Shown one piece after another: positions 24,065-35,448 of a stretch of DNA of 64,000 nt. Numbering within the stretch: the first letter of the stretch is position 1; each line of letters starts with the position of its first letter. Below the pieces are notes generated by a model. The model was not told the DNA's origin, did not search any database, and saw only the letters and a program-made list of their open reading frames with translations. Source of the DNA: Vesta saturnalis (lineage: Eukaryota > Arthropoda > Insecta > Coleoptera > Lampyridae); NCBI GenBank assembly GCA_036346205.1, contig JARFJB010001278.1:483001-547000 (forward strand). The letters run 5' to 3'. A program made the translations under genes and the position numbers.

Positions 24065-24876
24065 GGTGTCCGGAAAGTTCACCGACTGCAATTTATCCAC
24101 GGAAAGTTCACCGACAACACTTCACCGAATGAAAAATGTACCGACCGGAAAGTTCACCGACCCGCAGTTTGTCGAGTGGAAAATTCCCCGACTCTAAAAT
24201 TATATAAATAAATATAAATAATTTACGTGTCATTTAAGTAGAGATAAATAATGGCGTTTTAAAATGTTACCTGGTTTTGACGAAAACAGATATTTTTATT
24301 CTAGACAATTATAAATAAAATAAATATTTATTCATTGCCCTGTTACGGAAAATTAATTTTACGATGGTCATGTAGAGATGAATCGAATCAATGGCCACCA
24401 CACCAAATTTATTCACGAAATATTTGGTTATCAGGTTAACACGAAATTTTAAAGAAATACCATATAACCAATAAGTACATAATTTGAATAAATCGTGTTA
24501 AGACCGCCGATAATCGGTATCATTAAGAAGAGATTATTTTCATGAGTTTTTTGTTCTTGTGTAATTTTCCGTAACAGGCCAATGAATAAATATTTATTTT
24601 ATTTATAATTGACTAGAATAAAAATATCTGTTTTCGTCAAAACCAGGTAACATTTTAAAACGCCATTATTTAGATTTATCTCTACTTAAATGATACCTAA
24701 ATTATTTATATTTATTTATATAATTTTAGAGTCGGGGAATTTTCCAATCGACAACTGCGGGTCGGTGAATTTTCAAGTCGGTGAACTTTCCGGTCGGTAC
24801 ATTTTTCATTCGGTGAAGTGTTGTCGGTGAACTTTCCGTCGATAAATTGTAGTCGGTGAACTTTCCGTGAAGAACC
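24065..24876. mobile_element. 812-bp foldback element with ~300-bp inverted arms
   Basis: The two arms (24065-24350 and 24560-24876) are near-identical inverted copies: for example CATTATTTAKMKWTATCTCT-type and GTTACCTGGTTTTGACGAAA phrases are mirrored. Each outer arm contains three copies of CGGAAAGTTCACCGAC and a degenerate fourth, spaced irregularly. The termini read GGTGTCCGG at the left and, reverse-complemented, GGTTCTTCACGG at the right. The flanks CCTACACATT (24055-24064) and CCTACAAATT (24877-24886) look like a 10-bp target duplication with one mismatch. The central 200 bp has no coding capacity. The family is not known to me. Confidence 0.85.
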
Positions 24877-24886
24877 CCTACAAATT

Positions 24887-25267
24887 AAATTTCAAAAAGT
24901 ACATTAAAATTTGTTTAAATAAGTTTACTAAATTTATTAGAATCCAAAATAAGGAATAATCATTAAACAAATTTTGAAAATACAAACGTTCAAAAATAGT
25001 CACGACACTTAAACATCTGAATCAATAAGAAACTTCATAAACAGACTAAGGTATTTGCGCCTATTAAGGCCCAGTCCCTAAAAAGGCCCACTTAATCGTT
25101 CACAGAATGTAGAAGCTATTACTAAATTTTCTGCACTGTTATGAGAAGAATCGAACCTGAAACATAGGCCACCACCAACAACTCCGCTAAGACCAAGCGT
25201 TAACCCTCACGGAGCCATTCAGTTTAATTCGAGTCGCCGTATCTAAAAACGTGCGTCTTTAAAATTA
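24887..25267 (-). other. intergenic stretch with a tRNA-like pol III promoter candidate
   Basis: Read on the - strand around 25140-25225 there is an A-box-like TAGCGGAGTTG and, 33 bp after its start, a B-box-like GTTCGATTC. A complete cloverleaf could not be folded. It may be the head of a decayed SINE. The rest of the stretch shows nothing recognisable. Confidence 0.3.
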
Positions 25268-25399
25268 TTAATAAATAAAAAATTCATCACATAACGTAAA
25301 GGTCCACCGAAAAGATCCGATAAAGGCCCAAGTGAAGCTTGTTAGGAACATCAATTTTTACCTTACAGATATATTTGCTTTGTTTTAGACAAGTTAAAG

Positions 25400-25905
25400 A
25401 TGCCAAGAAAAAGGGCTCAGTGGCCAGAGGAGCAATTACGGCAAGCAATGGATGCTGTCAGAGATGGTATGGCTGTCAGGGAAGCGAGTACAACGTTTAG
25501 AATTCTAAGAAAAACGTTGCGAAATCACCTTGCAACCGTCCAGTACACGAGACGGATTGGGCGTCCTTGTATTTTAACACATGAACAGTAAACCGATTTC
25601 CAAAATAGAATCTTAAGATTAGCAGAAGTAGGGATCAGTGTATACGTACGTAAACACAGTGCAGATTGTCCATAACTTTCCAGAAAAAACTGCAATGGTC
25701 GGTAGAAAATGGGTTAAACTCTTTTTGAGACGCCACCCAAATGTTAAGAGACCAAAAGCCCAACATTTGAATGCAGCTAGAGCAGCAAAACTCAACAGAT
25801 TATTTAAAGCAACGTCAGCGCAACATGCCACATTATATTATACAATTTGTTGTATAAATGGTACTTTCTCAGTGAAAATGTGCCTAGATAGTGCTGCGTT
25901 TACAT
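25400..25905 (+). pseudogene. Tigger/pogo transposase N-terminal DNA-binding region, copy 1
   Basis: From the ATG at 25400 the protein reads MPRKRAQWPEEQLRQAMDAV and ends at a premature stop after 63 codons (PCILTHEQ). The psq-type helix-turn-helix is followed, after the stop and a frameshift, by NRILRLAEVG and then VGRKWVKLFLRRHPNVKRPK and LNAARAAKLNRLF, the CENP-B-type second DNA-binding domain. The stretch that normally links the two domains is shortened, apparently replaced by VYVRKHSADCP. The catalytic DDE part is absent. The same lesion recurs in the copy at 28769. Confidence 0.8.
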
Positions 25906-26044
25906 AAACATCACATGATTCCACCACACCTCCACTCCCTCCGTAACAACTAGATATTACTTGAAAAATCTGGAACACTGAAACTCTAGCAGGATCTGTA
26001 ACAAACAAAATACACTCACGTACCATACAAAATTAAAAAACACC

Positions 26045-27716
26045 GAACGCGTTTCATCATCAGCGGTCGACTGGGCTGAAATAAAAAAGAAAGAAAATTT
26101 GTAATGTATGTATATACCGTCCGCGAGTGACGCTTCGTTGCTTATCTGGTGAAAGTGAAAGTTTAATCAGTTCTATGTAGCCTAAAGGTCCTTGGTCGTC
26201 ATTATTAATTAAAATTTGTTTGTTAATTAAGATCTCTAAACTTTCACAACAATCAAGTTCGTGCTTATTATTAACATGTTTGATTAAGGATACCTTATCG
26301 ACTACAGGATTTTTATCAAACATATGTAGGGCTACGGCAGACTTGTCCTAACGTTTGTATTTTATATGAGCTAAATGTTCTTTAAAGCGAATTTTGATGG
26401 GCCGTTTAGTTTGCCCCACATATATTTGTTCACAGTTTTTACAATTAATTTTATAAATTCCCGACCTACCCTGATTATCCACTTTATTTTTTGGATTGCC
26501 TAAAACAGTTTGCAATCTATTATCTGAAAGTGACGGTTTTCAAATTAATTTTGGAAAAGGTTTTATATAGACCTTTTATATAAGCAAGATAATTAGGTAA
26601 ATTTACATACTTTGTTTCTATTTGTTCATTAGCGTTATCTAATGTAGTTATATTCTTAACCCTCATCCTATGTGTTTGTTTTCTAATTATATTCATAACC
26701 ATTTTATCTGAAAACCTATTGCATGCGGCAATTTCTTTGATAGTGCGCAATTCTTTATTATAATTTTGAACTTAAAGAGGAAAATTTACGCAATCTATGA
26801 ATCAAAAAGTCAAAAGCCGCGAGTTTATGCTGTCTACAGTGATTTGAGTCATTGGTTAGGAATCTTTTAGTGCTAGTTTCTTTACGATAAATATCTATAT
26901 CTAGTTTAATACCATTTCTTGTTACCAGAGTATCAAGGAACGGGAGACTGTCATTTGCCTCTATCTTAAAGGTAAATTTTATTGTCCAAAATTTAGAATT
27001 TAAAGTTTCTACAAAGTTCTCAACACTAAAAATTTTGGTGTTAAGGATGGCAAACACTAGGAAAATAAGGCAAATCGCGTTTTAAGTCTGTCTCAAATTT
27101 ACCCATGAATAGATTGGCCATAAGCCGAACCATGTTCTTGTTGGAAAAAATTGATAGTTAATTCTGAAAAAGGTTTGTTTCATACACAAATCTGTTAATT
27201 TAAGAAAATTCTCTACTTCTGTATCGTCCAAATGGTTTTGTTTTAAAACATCGTCTAAACAAAATAACGTTTGATCTATTGGAACGCTAGGAAACAGTGA
27301 ACAAACGTTGAATGAGACGAAAATTTCAGGTTCTGTAAGTTCAAGGTTTTGAATTTTATCCATAAATTCATACGAATTTGAAACACTGAAGATGGGATAT
27401 TAGTAGGAGAGGTTATGAAATTTACTAGATAACCATTTGGACAGCAGATAAGTAGGTGCATTAATACCAGAAACAATGGGTCGCACCTGGTTTATGAATC
27501 TTAGACAAGCAATATATTCTAGATAGCACGGGATTGGATACCGTTAGTCGAAACCTAAGAGATTCATCCACAACTCCTTTACATGCTAATAAAACATTCC
27601 TAGTTGAAGTAATTATTTTTGGAAGACGATCTTTGGCAATCACTGAATAAGAAACTGAATCTAAGAGTTCTTTGACTGAAGCAAAATAATCCTCCTTGTT
27701 TAAAATGAATACTTTT
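26045..27716 (-). pseudogene. Penelope-like retroelement, 3' part, copy 1
   Basis: Read on the - strand, the reverse transcriptase region has FVSFNVCSLFPSVPIDQT (about 27300), then FKIEANDSLPFLDTLVTRNG and DSNHCRQHKLAAFDFLIHRL (26760-26960). A GIY-YIG endonuclease follows: GIYKINCKNCEQIYVGQTKR near 26400-26460 and ALHMFDKNP at about 26320. These are the two domains of Penelope-like elements in their usual order. The stretch where the RT catalytic YxDD should stand, between LPYFPS and FAILNT, is missing about ten codons (near 27050-27070). The 5' third is cut away by the neighbouring insertion. Confidence 0.85.
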
Positions 27717-28560
27717 TTTTTATGATTGTGGGCCTGAACAGGCTAAATTAGGCCTATCGTGCTAAAGCACTCAGGAACACTTAGGAGGATGGATAGAGGG
27801 ATAATGAATTGCCAATAGATGCCTATGAACAGCTACCTTAAATTTTCTCATATCATAAGTGAGAGGAAAACAGGAACTAGGGAGATCATTCAGAGTTTAG
27901 AAACCGTGTAGAAAAATGTGGATTGCGCCCGTTTGGTACGACAAGTGGAGATTTGTACTGCATACTGATGATGTGAATGAGCGAACCGAGTATTTCTCGC
28001 AAAGATAGCCCGAGATGGTATCAAAGAATATAATTCAGCAGCACAATAGCCGTTGTAATAACGATAATACAAAGAAAGAACTGAAACCATCCTTCTATGC
28101 TCAAGGGACTGTATGTAAGAAGTTAAGGACGGGTCATTTATAAGCCTAATCGCTCTCTTTTGAATACGGTCAACGATATCGAGAGCGTATTGGGGAGCAC
28201 TAACCCAAAGGTGAGAATTATATCCAGGCCGAATTTGGGCCTTATTCAGCAGAAAAAGTTGTCGAGAGGTAAAGTACTGCTTAGATCTGTACAAGAAGCC
28301 TATTTTACGAGCAGCTGTTTTGGTAGCTGACAGAAGATGGTCAACCCATGAGAGATTTGAAGATACAGTCATACCCAACAGAGTAATAGTCTGAAAACTT
28401 AAGAACTGAGCCATTCATACTTACGACAGGAAATGATCGATCTTTTTTGGCGGACACAAGGCAACACTGAGTTTTGTTAGCATTAAATTTAACTAGATTA
28501 TTGCTTCCCATTCGAGAATACGATCTAAAACCAAATTCTGTCGCTAGTGTGCTAATAATT
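27717..28560 (-). pseudogene. 5'-truncated non-LTR retrotransposon (CR1/jockey-like), 3' end of RT ORF
   Basis: On the - strand the frame reads VLDRILEWGSNNLVKFNANK near 28520, then LLGMTVSSNLSWVDHLLSAT, ARKIGFLYRSKQYFTSRQLF, RIQKRAIRLINDPSLTSYIQ and SLYYRYYNGYCAAELYSLIP, the region after the RT catalytic core of insect CR1/jockey-type elements. One long open stretch (27890-28414, 174 codons) survives. The 3' end is a short untranslated tail closing in ATAAAAAAAAA at 27717, consistent with target-primed insertion into Penelope copy 1. The 5' end is truncated near 28560, as is usual for LINEs. Confidence 0.85.
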
Positions 28561-28768
28561 ACTAAAACATGTAAGTATATTTATGTAAGGTGAACTAAAG
28601 ATATACAGATTTATGAGGCATAGACAGATTTTGCCAAAGATTATTAATAAATAAAAAATTCATCACATAACGTAAAAGTTCCACTAAAAAGTTCCGATAA
28701 AGGCCCGAGTGGAGCTTGTTAGGAACATCAATTTTATACCTTACAGATATATTTGTTTTGTTTTAGAC

Positions 28769-29285
28769 AAGTTAAAGATGCCAAGAAAAAGGGCTCAGTG
28801 GCCAGAGGAGCAATTACGGCAAGCAATGGATGTTGTCAGAGATGGTATGGCTGTCAGGACAGCGAGTACAACGTTTAGAATTCCAAGAAGAACGTTGCGA
28901 AATCACCTTGCAACCGGCCAGTACACGAGACGGATTGGGCGTCTTTGTATTTTAACACATGAACAGGAAAACGATTTGCAAAATAGAATTTTAAGATTAG
29001 CAGAAGTAGGGATCTGTATATACGTACGTAAACACAGTGCAGATTGTCCATAACTTTCCAGAAAAAACTGTAATGGTCGGTGGAAAATGGGTTAAACTCT
29101 TTTTGAGATGCCACCCAAATGTTACGAAACGAAAAGCCCAACATGTGAATGCAGCTAGAGCAGCAAAACTCAACAGATTATTTAAAGCAACGTCAGCGCT
29201 ACATGCCTTATTATATTATACAATTTGTTGTATAAATGGTACTTTCTCAGTGAAAATGTGCCTAGATAGTGTTCCGTTGACATAA
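28769..29285 (+). pseudogene. Tigger/pogo transposase N-terminal DNA-binding region, copy 2
   Basis: It starts MPRKRAQWPEEQLRQAMDVV in a frame open 20 codons further upstream from 28709. It lacks the premature stop found after the first domain in copy 1 (here HEQENDLQNRILRLAEVGIC), but carries the same replacement YVRKHSADCP and then a stop. The second domain (VGGKWVKLFLRCHPNVTKRK and NAARAAKLNRLF) follows in another frame. The linker lesion shared with copy 1 shows it predates the duplication. Confidence 0.8.
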
Positions 29286-29319
29286 ACATCACATGATTCC
29301 ACACCTCCACTCCGTAACT

Positions 29320-31560
29320 GGGCTGAAATAAAAAAGAAAGAAAATTTGTAATATACATATACCGTCAGCGAGTAACGCTTCGTTGCTTATCTGGTGAAAG
29401 TGAAAGTTTAATCAGTTCTTATTACTAACATGTTTGATTAAAGATACCTTATCTACTATAGGATTTTTATTAAACATATGTAGGGCTACGGCAGATTTGT
29501 CCTAACGTTTGTATTTTATATGAGCTAAATGTTCTTTAAAGCGAACTTTGATAGGTCGTTTAGTATGCCCCACATATAATTGTTCACAGTTTTTACAATT
29601 AATTTTATAAATTCCCGACCTACCTTGATTATATAGATTTATATAGACCTTTTATATAAGCAAGACAGGCAATTTTACATACTTTGTTTCTATTTGTTCA
29701 CTAGCGTTACCTAATGTAGTTATATTCTTAACCCTCATCCTATGTGTTTGTTTCCTAATTATATTCATAATCATTTTATCTGAAAACCTATTGCATGCAG
29801 CAATTTTTTTTTGATAGTGCGCAATTCTTTATTATGATTTTGAACTGAAAGAGGAAAATTTACGCAATCTATGAATCAAAAAGCCAAAAGCCGCGAGTTT
29901 ATGCTGTCTACAGTGATTTGAGTCATTGGTTATGAATCTTTTAGTGCTAGTTTCCTTACGATAAATATCTATATCTAGTTTAAGACCATTTCTTGTTACC
30001 AGAGAATCAAGGAACGGGAGATCTTAAAGGTAAATTTTATTGTAGGAAATTTAGAATTTAAAGTTTCTACAAAGTTCTCAACACTAAAAATTTTAGAGTT
30101 AAGGATGGCAAACACTAGGAAAATAAGGCAAATCGCGTTTTAAGTCTGTCTCAAATTTACCCATGAATAGATTGGCCATAAGCCGTACCATGTTCTTGTT
30201 GGAAAAATTGATAGTTAATTCTGAAAAGGTTTGTTTCAAACACAAATCTGTTAACTTAAGAAAATTCTCTACTTCTGTATCGTCCAAATGGTTTTGTTTT
30301 AGAACATCTTCTGAATAAACTAAGTTTAATCTACTGGAACGCTAGGAAACAGCGAACAAACGTCGAATGAGACGAAAATTTCATCTTCTGTAAGTTCAAT
30401 GTTTTGAATTTTATCCATAAATTCATACGAATTTGAAATACTGAAGTTGGGCTGTTAGTAGGAGAGGTTATGAAATTTACTAGATAACCATTTGGACAGC
30501 AGATAAGTAGGTGCATTAATACCAGAAACAATGGGTCGCATAGAATTATCTGGTTTATGAATCTTAGGTAAGCAATACATTTTAGATAGCACGGGATTGG
30601 ATACCGTTAGTCGAAACCTAAGAGATTAATCAACAACTCTTTTACATGCTAATAAAACCTTCCTAGTTGAAGTAATTATTTTGGAAGAGGATCTTTGGCA
30701 ATGACTGAATAAGAACCTGAATCTAAGAGTTCTTTGACTGAAGCAAAATAATCCTTCTTGTTTGAAATGACTACTTGATTGCCTTCTGCTTTGAGATAAA
30801 AACAATTTTTATTTGTGAGATTTCTAACAATTCGAAGTTCTGAATGATTTAAATTAAATTTTGACTCCTGTTGAACATTTTCCGAAATTTGAATTTTACT
30901 GGCTTGTCTAACGTACTTTTTGCAATTTTCATCCAATGATTTAATCGAACTTTCTATGCCTACTATGATTTCATCCAACAGAGGTTTGTTAAAATTAAGA
31001 TTAAGTATATTTCAAACCTTTATTTAACAAATATTTGTTAAAAGTCTCAGAAGATTTGTTAAAAACGATATTTTCGTTTGTGGCATTACCGTTTTGCTTG
31101 GCTTGTTTGTTGGATATAGGTAATTTTGACAATTTCTTCTGAGGTATAAATCTTTTAGCAACAACTTTGTGACCAATGACCTCATCCAAGTGATGCAAAA
31201 AAGTAATCCACACATCAAATTCATTAGAATTTAAACCTGTTACCAGTTTTAAATGCAAGTCATAAGCCTCTAATTCTAACTTTGTTAGTTTTGAATAACG
31301 ACATTTAATTTCTATATCTTGCCATTTCTGCTTGCCAAATTCAAGCAACTTTTTACCTGCATATGAATTTGAATCACTAGCAACATTAATAAAATTTGGA
31401 AAAACATCTAATCTACGGCAATCTTTTAGAAATTTTATGTCAATAGTAATTAATGTTTTACTCCTAATTTTAAAATACTTGTTCCTCAATTTTGACTGGG
31501 AAGCCATCTCACTTGAAAAATCTGGAACACTGGAACTATGGCGGGATCGCAAACGAACAC
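29320..31560 (-). pseudogene. Penelope-like retroelement, copy 2, with 5' region
   Basis: The N-terminal part is an open frame of 188 codons (31001-31567) with MASQSKLRNKYFKIRSKTLI and LGFGKQ-like spacing features of Penelope N-termini; the likely start is the ATG at 31506. After a frameshift come SKIQISENVQQESKFNLNHS and KKDYFASVKELLDSGSYSVI (30676-30978), then RT pieces (TEVENFLKLTDLC-type, 30100-30530), and a degraded GIY-YIG part near 29520-29620 (EQLYVGHTKRPIKVRFKEH reading). The RT catalytic YxDD region is deleted exactly as in copy 1. Confidence 0.85.
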
Positions 31561-31900
31561 AATACACACAGATAGAGACAGCTTTGGTTAATATGGTCAG
31601 AAAGCTAAAAGTAATTAGAAAAATTGCAGAAGCACAAGAAACAAAACGATTTAATTGTAAAAGACATTTCAGTGACCACGAGTAACAAGACGCTGACGGA
31701 GAACATTAAATATTTTATAGGAAGGCATTGGTAGGTAAAAAACAACCTGTGAACTGCAAGAAAAATAAGATAAGAAGTGTCGAAACGAAACGGAAACTTA
31801 GTGAACAGAATCTTTGCTTTCCTTTTTTCACCCAAAGCGAGACAAAACTTATCGGAAGCGGTAATATGGAAAAGAAAAAGGAAGAAGAATAAAAGAGGGG
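31561..31900. other. flank of the Penelope unit, nothing recognised
   Basis: The stretch contains ordinary AT-rich DNA with a polypurine-rich segment (about 31860-31900) leading into the GT microsatellite. No family-matching frame was seen. Confidence 0.35.
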
Positions 31901-32520
31901 CAAATAAAGTGTGTGTGTATGCGCGCGTGTGCATATGCATTGTGTCTGTGTGGGGGGAGGGAGGGCGTGCGAGCATGCGTGTGTGTGAGTGCGTGCGTGC
32001 ATGCATGAGTGTGGGTGTGCGTGTGCTTGTGCTTGTGGTATGTTAGTATACACTATAACTCCAGAACTGCAAACATACGTACTTAAAATTTAGTATTTAA
32101 GCTGATTAGATTTTTGGAGAAATCCTGCGACAGAGCGGATGGGTTTATGTGGAGCATTTTTTGTTTTTTATCAAATATTTCTGAAATAGTGGCATATTTA
32201 AAAGATATAAAAATGCTAACATATATACATATCGATTAAATGTTTTATGTAACTTTTTTATGCAAAGCGTAAGCGAAAAAATTCCTAAAGTAGAATCTTA
32301 GTTCAACTTTTTTCAATATTTGAATAACGATTCACGTTATAGGGAAATTTGTAAACATATTTAAAAAACAAATTAATTTTACATAACTTTTCTTTGTAAA
32401 GTTTTTTAATTCATAGCCAAATTAATCTAGAAATGGATTAAATAGTATTAGATTGAAGATGCTTAAACTATATTATCAATTGTACATCTGACAGATTATA
32501 GTTGTTGCTTTTACAAGGTT
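31900..32520 (+). repeat. microsatellite-linked repeat family, copy C
   Basis: An irregular GT-rich tract (31908-32037) is followed by TATACACTATAACTCCAGAA, ACATACGTACTTAAAATTTA and ATCAAATATTTCTGAAATAG, then a body with AAAATGCTAACATATA, CAATATTTGAATAACGATTC and AAGATGCTTAAACTATATTA. The order of these phrases is the same as at 45722-46190. The family has no visible coding capacity and no evident terminal inverted repeats. Confidence 0.8.
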
Positions 32521-33665
32521 GTGTATTTTTGTTAAGAAGTTGTTACAAATGAGGTTGCATAGTTATCGTAAAGGAATTATTATTATTTTTTATATAAGGG
32601 GCGAGATCTAGACAGAAACGGAGATGTCAGGCATCTTTACTTGACATTAAGTTTGGCACTTTATGCAGCTAAGAATTATTAGGGAAATATTTTGTTGCAT
32701 GTAAATACTTTTTCTTAGGTTGCGGGGATAATTACTGAGTAGTGGTTTGGGATTCTGAAGGTACGGAGATTTTCGTATTTACCGCACGAACCGTTTGAAT
32801 GATTTTCTAGGAAAGAGATATGTTAGGGAGTTTGCAATTAAACATGGCGATGTTTGAAGGAGTCAAGGATTAAGTTTTGAGGCTGAAGATGTGTTAGACA
32901 TGTGAAGTGTCCGCTCGGTCGCAGAGCGTGAGTTAGCAGAATAAACTACAGTTGTGGTAGTTCTCGCCCTTAAACGGTGTTGTGATATTGAAGAACGAGG
33001 GGACGTTACCCCATTTTGTAAAGATTTCACGGACCGAATTTATTGAATTTTGTGTAATTTTCCTACTAAATTAAATATTTAGAGGCGTTGCATTTCGTAG
33101 TGATTGTATTCTTTTTTTAAGTATGATTAAGGGCTTGTGCACCTTTTTTTCTCTCGAAAGCGCTTTTGTTGTAGTATAAAAAAAGAATGAGGTTACATTT
33201 GTGTATTTAATTTAAGAGGTGAATTTTGATTCGTATTGTACTGCTGATAAGAACTTGTAACTTTTGATTTAAAATTTATTGCGATGCATATAGATTATTT
33301 AAAATGATAAATATACGATTGTGAAAGTTTCTTTATGCGTTTGATTATTTGTGAAGAAAGAGTTTAGATCTACGGAATATTTGCCGAAGTGTATCACTTG
33401 CAGGGGGCTGCAAAAGGTACGTTTTCCTGTTTTTTTTATCGGTGCATCACCTTTTATTAGCGTACCTTTATCGGATTTAAAACAGGGTGACGTCGAAAAT
33501 ACTACCCGATTTAATTATTAGTATGGCTCCCGGCCCTAACGACGACCTAGTTGGCCCTTACGGATATTTGTCTGTTTGATGTTCTAATGCCGTTTTAACC
33601 TGTTACACAATATATTAATTTACTTTTTATGTTACAGTAAAATACATCTTTTATTTCTGTTGCAG
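32521..33665. other. non-coding stretch upstream of the DUF229 gene
   Basis: It probably holds an intron and perhaps the missing 5' exons of the DUF229 gene, ending with a polypyrimidine tract and TTGCAG at 33665. A TATAAGGGGC phrase near 32595 and a run around 32930-33010 with AATAAACTACAG and GAGGGGACGTTAC look LTR-like, but no pair of termini or target duplication could be found. Confidence 0.3.
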
Positions 33666-35448
33666 ATGGCCAATATTTAATAAGGAGTACAAAGTGCAGG
33701 ATACCAAATTTAAAACCGTTCAATAAGGATACTGATAAATTTAATATGGTTTCTCTATACCAAAACTGTTCTAATCCATCTCTACTATCTTTCGTAACAA
33801 TAGAAAATAACCGAGCAACGCTACATATTAATAGAACAGTAGCAAAACTGTATAGTAAACATTACATATCATGCTGCTATAGTTATATTGTGGTACCTGC
33901 AAATAAGATAGACAGTGATATTGAGTAAGTACAACAACAAAATAACACTTGTAATAACTGTAACATTTCAGAGTGACACCTTGCATTACGTTTATTAACA
34001 CTGTACAATGTACTAAAGACTTTGTGCTGGTTAAGTGCATCGATTCAAGAACAAAAAAAATGTTGTATAAAAACATTCATGCACCTATAACTATTAAGCA
34101 AACTTTAAAACCACAGAGCAAAAACCCTAATCATCTGAGTGTATTATGCATTGGAATTGATAGTGTATCAAGATTGCACTTAATAAGAGCTCTACCAAGC
34201 ACCTACGCTTACTTACAAAAGAGCGGTTGGATCAACTTTCTGGGATACAACAAAATAGGAGATAATACCTTTCCTAATCTAATGGGTATTCTTACGGGTA
34301 TGAACGAGAGTAAAGCATACGAGATTTGTAATCCAAAAAAAGATGGACGTTTAAACGCATGTAAAATGTTATGGTACGATTACCAAAATTTAGGGTATGT
34401 AACCGCCTATGCTGAAGATGAATCGGCAATTAGTACATTCAATTTTCTCAAACGAGGATTTCTACATTCACCCACTGATTATTATTTTAGACCATATTTC
34501 ATGGCTACCGAAAAATTATTAACAGTTGAAAAAATTGACGGACTGAAATATTGTACGGGACCTGAAACAGCAGGGGAACGAAGTTTTAATTTAATAAAGG
34601 CGTTTACTAGAACATTTGCTGAATATTATTACTTTGGTTTTTTTTGGATGAACTCGTTTAGTCACAGTAGTCTTGGAAGTGTTTCAAGAATGGATTCTAA
34701 AATAAAACAACTATTTAGTGAACTGCAAGAAAACAATGTATTCAATAACACTGTTGTTTTTTTCTACAGCGACCATGGCCTTAGATTCGGTGAACTAAGG
34801 TATACAGGCACTGGATGGTTAGAAGAAAGACTGCCTTTTTTCTTTGTGTATTTACCTCAGTGGTTTCAAAATACATACCCAATTCAAAGCAAAAACTTAA
34901 GGCTAAACAGCGAAAAGCTAACAACACCTTATGATTTTTACATGACCCTTCAAGAAATATTACAAATAAATAAGGAAAATTATACAATTACATCGAGTAG
35001 TGGCTGTCCAAAATGTCAATCTTTCTTTTCTGATATAAGTGATGATCGGTCTTGTGAAGAAGCTGGTATAAATCCGCATTGGTGTACGTGTCGAGGATAT
35101 AAACAATATCCTAAAAATCACATTTCTGTAAAATTAGCGATAAAATTTATTATTCACAAACTACATGAGACAATAGAATCTTATAAAGAAGCTAAAAAAT
35201 GTGCCAAATATAAATTATACAAAATAATATCGTCCAGTATTTCAAATAATTATTTAACAAATAATACATATCTTCTTTTAATGTTTAAACTTACACCTTC
35301 ATCAGTGTTCGAAGCAACTGTTAGTGTGGAAAAGAACAAAACCTATATTTTTCAACTGTATGGAAGTATTAGTCGTTTGGATTCATACGATCAACATAGT
35401 AAGTGCGTTAATGAAGGTCATTTAAGATTATATTGTTACTGTAGATAA
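33666..35448 (+). CDS. DUF229-family protein (sulfatase/alkaline-phosphatase-like fold), two 3' exons
   Basis: Exon A (33666-33924) enters after a TTGCAG acceptor and exon B (33972-35448) ends in TAA. The 47-bp intron has GTAAGT and TTTCAG ends, and the join keeps frame (IDSDI|E VTPCITF). Exon A begins GQYLIRSTKCRIPNLKPF, a Cys-containing motif typical near the N-terminus of DUF229 proteins. Exon B carries LSVLCIGIDSVSRLHLIRAL, the nucleophile-region motif of the family, IGDNTFPNLMGILTGMN, and FYSDHGLRFGELRYTGTGWL, matching the metal-binding end of the alkaline-phosphatase superfamily. A Cys-rich C-terminal part (CPKCQ, CEEAGI, HWCTCRGY) follows. At least 577 residues are visible; the N-terminal signal or membrane anchor must lie in upstream exons not identified here. 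AATAAA motifs follow at about 35524. The substrate is unknown. No stops: probably a functional host gene. Confidence 0.85.

Larger units (their letters stand above)
25268..27716. repeat. duplicated unit 1: Tigger N-terminal piece + Penelope 3' part
   Basis: This unit begins ATTATTAATAAATAAAAAAT and matches the unit starting at 28642 with a few percent divergence. It contains the Tigger-like N-terminal remnant (+ strand) and Penelope coding (- strand). It is cut on the right by the tail of a non-LTR retrotransposon. Compared with unit 2 it carries an extra stretch of about 120 bp (25948-26070). Confidence 0.85.
28642..31560. repeat. duplicated unit 2: Tigger N-terminal piece + longer Penelope copy
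   Basis: This unit repeats 25268-27716, beginning at the same ATTATTAATAAATAAAAAAT phrase, and extends further to the 5' end of the Penelope element. The Tigger-Penelope junction is the same in both, except that the 120-bp stretch of unit 1 is absent here (28640-29330). Several small deletions inside the Penelope part (for example near 29430 and 30020) are private to this copy. Confidence 0.85.

Noticed and set aside
32543..33015. Possible solo LTR (TATAAGG box, AATAAA, TGTTAC-like start)
   Set aside because: No matching terminal dinucleotides with a target duplication, no second LTR and no retroviral coding nearby.
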